From: Corinectria fuckeliana
Lineage: Eukaryota > Ascomycota > Sordariomycetes > Hypocreales > Nectriaceae
Assembly: GCA_019137255.1 (NCBI GenBank)
Contig: WPDH01000162.1
Location: 1-64,000, forward strand
DNA length: 64,000 nt
Direction of reading: 5' to 3'
Shown here: positions 59,575 to 64,000 of the stretch, one piece after another
Position numbering within the stretch: the first letter of the stretch is position 1
Layout of the letters: the number at the start of each line of letters is the position of its first letter
Program-made: the position numbers and the translations under genes
Notes under the pieces: generated by a model
Told to the model about the DNA's origin: nothing
Seen by the model: only the letters and a program-made list of their open reading frames with translations
The model's database searches: none

Positions 59575-60140
59575 ATGGCCTTTCCCATATACCGGCTTCT
59601 GCCTTTGGAGCAGACAGTCAAGGAGTTCCAGCAGGACGCCACCACCGAAGTCTTGACCCTTTTCCCCGTTGAGAAGAGAAAGGGCTTGCTGAGCTATGGT
59701 CTGCCAGAATCATGCGAAAAAGTGTGCGATGCCTTGCTGCAAACCCTGGTATGTTGTTCTAAAAGAGCTACGGTTCCTGACCACCCATTGACAATCGCCA
59801 GGCCCCCGAAATCGAATCCTGGGCAAGGAGTATGGGTCTCAAGGTCAAAGACCTCAGCCATCCCGAGATTCGACCCCAAGCTTTCCGGCTCGAAAAAGAC
59901 AATACGTCGTCGCTGCTGAGAGGTTACACGGCAATCGTCCTCGCCCTCGGAAACACAAACTACGACGTCGAGCTCATTTCTGCAGACAAAAAGTCATGTC
60001 GCAAAGAGACGTGGGATCCTAGGTTCGCACTCCATCTCCGGGAGACAGGTCTACGAGCAACAAGCGGTCATATTAGGTTTCTCTATATCCCCCTCCAGCT
60101 GGAGCCCGTCCAAAGACCGTGGGAATTCGTCACTTCATGA
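59575..60140 (+). CDS. Hypothetical two-exon protein, 170 residues
   Basis: The model has exons 59575-59748 and 59802-60140 with a 53-bp GTATGT..CAG intron; frames join exactly. The protein begins MAFPIYRLLPLEQTVKEFQQ and includes ESCEKVCDALLQTLAPEIE across the splice, then RGYTAIVLALGNTNYDVELI and HIRFLYIPLQLEPVQ. Alternating hydrophobic strands in the second half suggest a compact alpha/beta fold. There is no signal peptide or membrane helix. I do not know a family. The donor and acceptor signals and globular composition support a real gene. It converges with the minus-strand gene at 60224, leaving 83 bp between the stop codons. Confidence 0.65.
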
Positions 60141-60223
60141 TGAAGACCATGTCATGATCCATGCTGGCGTCCGTGGAACATCCGTTGGCGTACACCTTTG
60201 ACGTGTTGGCGGCCAGACTTCTT

Positions 60224-61208
60224 TCAATCTTGTCGAGGCTGTCGAGGCATGAGCTTCAGTTGGAAGTTGGAATCAAGAGAGCCGCAGAAGGGAGCATACC
60301 TCACTTTTCCTTCGCAGAGATCAAAGACAAGGCTAGGGATTCTCAGGACTTCCGATGGCAGCTGTGTGGATGGGCGATGAGCAGCAGTTGCCTCCTCTCG
60401 TAGAAGAGGGAAACATTCGCCGGTAAAGTGCTGCCCAAAGGTGAAGTAAGAGTTAACTGGTGGGGACATGAGCATGCTGTATATTCGCTCGATAGTCAAT
60501 CAAGCCTGGGAGTGGTTGCCTACCACGCAAGGGAAGTTCATATGCGCGGGCTCCGAGCACGTTAGCAAGCTCGTCGGCGATCTGGATGCATTTTGGGAGT
60601 GCGAATCGCTTCGACCGGAGAGTATCCCCGCCCCCGCTGATGCACTTCGCCATGGATGCGAGCATCGTGTCTCTGGGAAGCCCATCGCTGTGGGCCACAT
60701 GGCACGCCGCGACCATGACCATGTTATGGAGTTGAAGCTCCCGTCCGTCGAACTCGCCTGCCCGAGCTGCGTACGTGTCCAGGAGAGTGATCCAGTCCAT
60801 TCGACGGCGAGATTCGACGTCTGATAGAATCAGGCGCTTGCGGATGCCGTCGATTTCTTCGGCGGTAGAGGGGAAGTTATTGTCCCAGTCCTCGTCGCCC
60901 TGCGGCAATCGCTTCATCCAGTTCCTGATCCATTTTCGGTGCGTTTCCATCCCCCGTCTTCGCGTGGCTCGGTGCGGCGCCGGCTGGCCTGGCGACTCGA
61001 CGATGAATTCCGCCGCGAATCTCGCGGGAGGCGGTGGGCTCATGGTGACAAGGCCAGTTCCCCAGCGGCAGGTGTTTGCGTAATGGCAAAGCTCATGGAC
61101 AACTTGCGAGAGCTCCCAGTCCAACGGCGTAGGGGCCTCGGGAGTTGGGACGAGGAGGAAGCCTGATATGAGACGGGGTCCAAGGGTCTCCAGCCAGCAT
61201 CCAAGCAT
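60224..61208 (-). CDS. Hypothetical protein with possible HExxH motif
   Basis: The minus-strand model runs from an ATG at 61208 to 60524, then, after a 67-bp intron with donor GTAGGC and acceptor CAG, 60456-60224, giving about 305 residues. The junction gives AYELPLRVNSYFTFGQHF. An early VVHELCHYA segment (about residues 36-44) matches the HExxH zinc-peptidase pattern. The body is helical and charged (TAEEIDGIRKRLIL, MDWITLLDTYAARAG, HNMVMVAACHVAHSDGLP). If translation starts instead at the ATG at 61043 (MSPPPPARF), the HExxH segment is lost. I do not recognise the family. The downstream exon is supported by frame fit, but the donor is weak. Confidence 0.5.
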
Positions 61209-62437
61209 CCAGGCATCCACCGATGCCGTTGCAACTGGGTGAAGATGCCGGGGGGTCCTCGCTATAGCCCGCCGGAGAGGGAGACGGTGAGTATAGCGGC
61301 GCGAGGGCAGACATGCTTCCCAGCAAGTTCCCCAGTTTCATCACAGGGTACTTGGTAGTTCTACGGTTAACTTGTCATAGTTCCATGCCGCCGAAAGGTG
61401 ATAGTGGCGCCTCGGTGAGAACTGGCGGGCCCCTCATAGGTCGGGTTCCAGGCCCCCTCCAATGGTCCACTGCCACGTCCGACCCGGGGGCCGAGTGCGA
61501 ACTGCTCCGTGGCAGTGGGTGAGAACTGACCTAGAAGACGTTGTCGTGGAGGTTGAGGCTGGTGGGCTTCGGAGTCATCCTGAGAGCCATACCTCATCAG
61601 AGGTGAGATGGGTCTTGGCGGGGTTCATTCTAGCCCGTCCTGTTGCTTCTTTGGGCCCGTTCGTGCCGACAAGAAGAGAATGGACACGGCACAGGCATCT
61701 TTCAACAGCGCAACTAACAAATGACAAAGTGAGGGGGGCTGCCCCCTTGCTCGGTAAGCAGCGTGCATGATGCATTGCGCCTACTAGTTATCTATCACAA
61801 GATCTACGTACTGCACTGTACTGTACTGTACTACACTACAGTACGGCACTGGTCTAATTCAATATGCGAATCCGAGTTTATCGGGTACAAGGCATAATTG
61901 TCCAGCTCCCTCCCTATTGGATGAACGGTAGCAACTCAATTCACCAATTGACAGCGTGCTCTGACCACCCGGTGTCAACATTTTGCCATGTGAGCTCAGC
62001 CCCTTTAAGTAGGTAGATATCTACGAAGTACATAATTAACGAAGTAAAGCAAAAAGAAAATGCCACAGCGTGTTAGGTCTGCAACCTCCAACGTGGTGGT
62101 AAGGGGTGGTGTGGCTTGGTGTGGCTTTACTACCGGGGGTGGGGCACTGTGCATGCCCGTGGCTGAAGTTTCGATCAGCCTTGACGTAATTATTTCGTAG
62201 GAACCCCTGAAAAAATGTGACCCGCCCCTGTAATCAGGCATCCCTTCCGTCCTTTGAGGACAGCTTGAAGGTCTCCATATTCGTACCTACCCAAGGAGCC
62301 TTCTATCTCGTTGCGCTTCGTCAAGTCGTCACCAAGATTGAACCTCCAGTCGCTCTCTTGAACGCGGTTCCTCTTGCTCTCCCGCCTGAGGACGTCTCTT
62401 CTTTGGCTCATCCCCCGTCCGATGGCGATCCGCCACA
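61209..62437. other. Divergent promoter region, no gene seen
   Basis: This lies between the minus-strand hypothetical gene and ERD1. It contains CTGTACTGTACT-type repeats at 61808-61848, TACGAAGTA-type words near 62022-62046, and, immediately before ERD1, a short upstream ORF. Confidence 0.6.
61808..61848. repeat. Degenerate (ACTGT/ACTAC)n repeat
   Basis: Tandem CTGCA, CTGTA, CTGTA, CTGTA, CTACA words form a 5-bp periodic tract. Confidence 0.75.
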
Positions 62438-62448
62438 ATGGACGGTGA
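62422..62448 (+). promoter_or_regulatory. Upstream ORF overlapping the ERD1 start
   Basis: An ATG at 62422 opens an 8-codon frame that ends in TGA at 62446-62448, spanning the ERD1 ATG in another frame. If included in the mRNA it would be expected to dampen ERD1 translation. Confidence 0.45.
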
Positions 62449-63730
62449 TCCGGCAGTTGAGCCAGAGCTCGACGCCTTCAGTTTGGCTTTCCCGCTGCCG
62501 TACCGCGTTGGCTTCATCGCAACCTTGGGTCAGTGCCGCCAGCGTTTGCGCAATCCCCGCCGATCCCTTTTGGCCGAGACTGACATTGAGGCTGACCCTG
62601 TCTCAGCTGTTTGGGGATGGGGCTTTAACCTTCACTACCTCTTCCTTCTTAAGGTCGACGTGCCGTCGCTAATTCGATATCCCGGCCGATCCTCGCCGCA
62701 CCACGTCCCGCATCATGGCTCGACATACCGCCTTGCGACGGCCCTGACGGTCCTGTTCTGCGCATCCATCACCCTGTTCTGGCTGTGTACATGGGGGATT
62801 GCCTCACGCGTCGTCGCCTTCCAGTGGATGCCGCTGGCCTACCTCGTCGCCCTGGTCGCCATGTTCATCGTCCCGCTCCAGCACCTCCCGGCTGCGGGAA
62901 GGCGGCGCTTCTTGGCCACGCTGCGCCGAGTGAGCATTGGCGGAATAGCAGAGGCGCAGGATGGCAAGTTTGGCGACATACTGCTCGCCGATGTCTTGAC
63001 GTCGTATGCCAAGGTCTTTGGCGACTTGTTTGTCACCATATGCATGTTCCTGACCCGCGGCGGCTCGACAGACCGACCGGATCGCAACTGCGGAGGAACT
63101 GTCATCGTGCCCCTAATCATGGCAGTGCCCAGCGTGATCCGGTTCAGACAGTGCATGACGGAGTACTATCGCGTCCGAGGAGCACCGTACAAGGAGTCGA
63201 CGGGCTGGGGTGGCCAGCATCTGGCCAACGCACTCAAGTACTCGACGGCATTCCCCGTCATAGTCACCAGCGCCTGGCAGAGGGCCGCTGAGGATCCGGG
63301 CACCAAGGCTACCCTCAACAAGGCTTGGCTAGTTGCCGTGCTGCTCAATTCGCTTTACTCCTTCTACTGGGACGTGACCAAGGATTGGGACATGACGTTG
63401 TTCTCGTCGAAACAGGAGCGAGAATCAAAGCACCACCCGTTCGGCCTCCGAGACCGGTTAATTTTCCGGCCGGTCAACCTGTACTACGGGGTGATTGTCA
63501 TGGACCTCATGCTCCGGTGTACGTGGTCAATGAAACTCAACCGCCACCTGGACAAGTTCAGCGACTTCGAGGCTGGCATATTCCTCATCGAGTTTCTCGA
63601 GGTGTTTCGACGATGGGTTTGGATCTTTTTCCGAGTCGAAACGGAGTGGGTTAGAAGTTCATCCACAGGGCTAGGGATCGATGATATTCTCCTAGGCAAC
63701 TACCAAGGGAAGGACGACGATGAAGAATAG
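62438..63730 (+). CDS. ERD1: ERD1-like EXS-domain Golgi membrane protein
   Basis: The model has exons 62438-62528 and 62607-63730 with a 78-bp intron (GTCAGT, branch CTGAC, CAG), giving 404 residues. Splicing restores the family-like LPYRVGFIATLAVWGWGFNL and HYLFLLKVDVPSLIRYP. Several membrane helices follow (about 65-90, 95-115, 155-200, 260-280). The EXS region includes FRQCMTEYYR, HLANALKYSTAFPV, NSLYSFYWDVTKDWDM and EFLEVFRRWVWIFFRVE. Yeast Erd1 is a Golgi protein needed for retention of ER lumenal proteins and Golgi glycosyltransferase recycling, and is implicated in returning phosphate to the cytosol. The same role is likely. The start has AACA before ATG. The frame remains open if the intron is retained. 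Confidence 0.88.
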   Translation: MDGDPAVEPELDAFSLAFPLPYRVGFIATLGQCRQRLRNPRRSLLAETDIEADPVSAVWGWGFNLHYLFLLKVDVPSLIRYPGRSSPHHVPHHGSTYRLATALTVLFCASITLFWLCTWGIASRVVAFQWMPLAYLVALVAMFIVPLQHLPAAGRRRFLATLRRVSIGGIAEAQDGKFGDILLADVLTSYAKVFGDLFVTICMFLTRGGSTDRPDRNCGGTVIVPLIMAVPSVIRFRQCMTEYYRVRGAPYKESTGWGGQHLANALKYSTAFPVIVTSAWQRAAEDPGTKATLNKAWLVAVLLNSLYSFYWDVTKDWDMTLFSSKQERESKHHPFGLRDRLIFRPVNLYYGVIVMDLMLRCTWSMKLNRHLDKFSDFEAGIFLIEFLEVFRRWVWIFFRVETEWVRSSSTGLGIDDILLGNYQGKDDDEE

Positions 63731-64000
63731 TGGCGTGGCGTCAACCATCATTCGGCGGGCGGCCAACGGCAACGCAACGGCAATTTGGCGGGCGTCTGGC
63801 TTGTTTCATAGACCGGGACATCTAACAATAGCGGCCATTGTAGTATATGGACGGAGTTTTGGCTTAGTATTGTGGTGCATGAGTGCCTGCTCTGGCGGAC
63901 ATCCAGCATCCGTGTCTAGTTCGCTTGGTGAACTGGTGAAGGAGGCGTCGAGCTTCACTGTCATTGCCGATCAGGTCTCTATTGAGGCTCTGTCCCGGCA
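63731..64000. other. 3' flank of ERD1
   Basis: No feature is seen to the end of the window. Confidence 0.5.

Overview
The window looks like chromosomal DNA of a filamentous ascomycete, most likely a Sordariomycete and possibly Hypocreales. The coding regions are GC-rich, introns are short (about 52-160 bp) with GTATGT/GTAAGT/GTGAGT-type donors, and the gene set is Pezizomycotina-like (Zn2Cys6 regulator, HET-domain remnant, RCR-domain protein, 'fibroin-3 related' Cys-cluster protein). The extremely TpA-rich, CpA/TpG-poor left end is what repeat-induced point mutation (RIP) leaves behind. No tRNA, rRNA, CRISPR array or telomere repeat was recognised by eye.

Left accessory part (1 to about 15.8 kb). 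Positions 1-3095 are an AT-rich RIP-like block that ends abruptly. Next comes a graveyard: a broken SNF2-type helicase (3385-4740, minus), a broken Ty3/Gypsy integrase with a minisatellite beside it (5060-5450, minus), a frameshifted coiled-coil remnant (6415-6840, minus), an intact but unassigned Gln/Thr-rich ORF (7333-7902, minus), a small conserved-looking three-exon gene (11521-12208, plus) and a HET-domain pseudogene (13830-14605, minus). This resembles a subtelomeric or repeat-bordered region, but no telomere is present to prove it.

Core part (15.8-29.1 kb). The genes are an RCR-domain membrane protein, a Cys-cluster 'fibroin-3 related' membrane protein, a STIMATE/TMEM110-type multispanning protein, a mitochondrial ribosomal protein with a dead superoxide-dismutase fold, and a SAM-PH (Boi/Pob1-like) polarity protein. 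At least four of these are membrane or cell-surface proteins.

Gene-poor part (29.1-47.4 kb). One gene, a Zn2Cys6 regulator very similar to PRO1/ADV-1, sits between about 11.3 kb and 4.7 kb of DNA without convincing genes. These flanks contain microsatellites, homopolymer G/C runs and two NN ambiguities.

Right part (47.4-64 kb). This holds a Cys-rich single-pass sensor-like protein, a 1181-residue F-box plus beta-propeller protein ending in a CaaX box, a frameshifted T5orf172/GIY-YIG-like gene, a cluster of small unassigned spliced genes (58997-61208), and an ERD1/EXS-family Golgi membrane protein with an in-frame stop-free intron. Exon models were derived by eye from splice signals, reading-frame continuity and family motifs. 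No transcript or database evidence was available.
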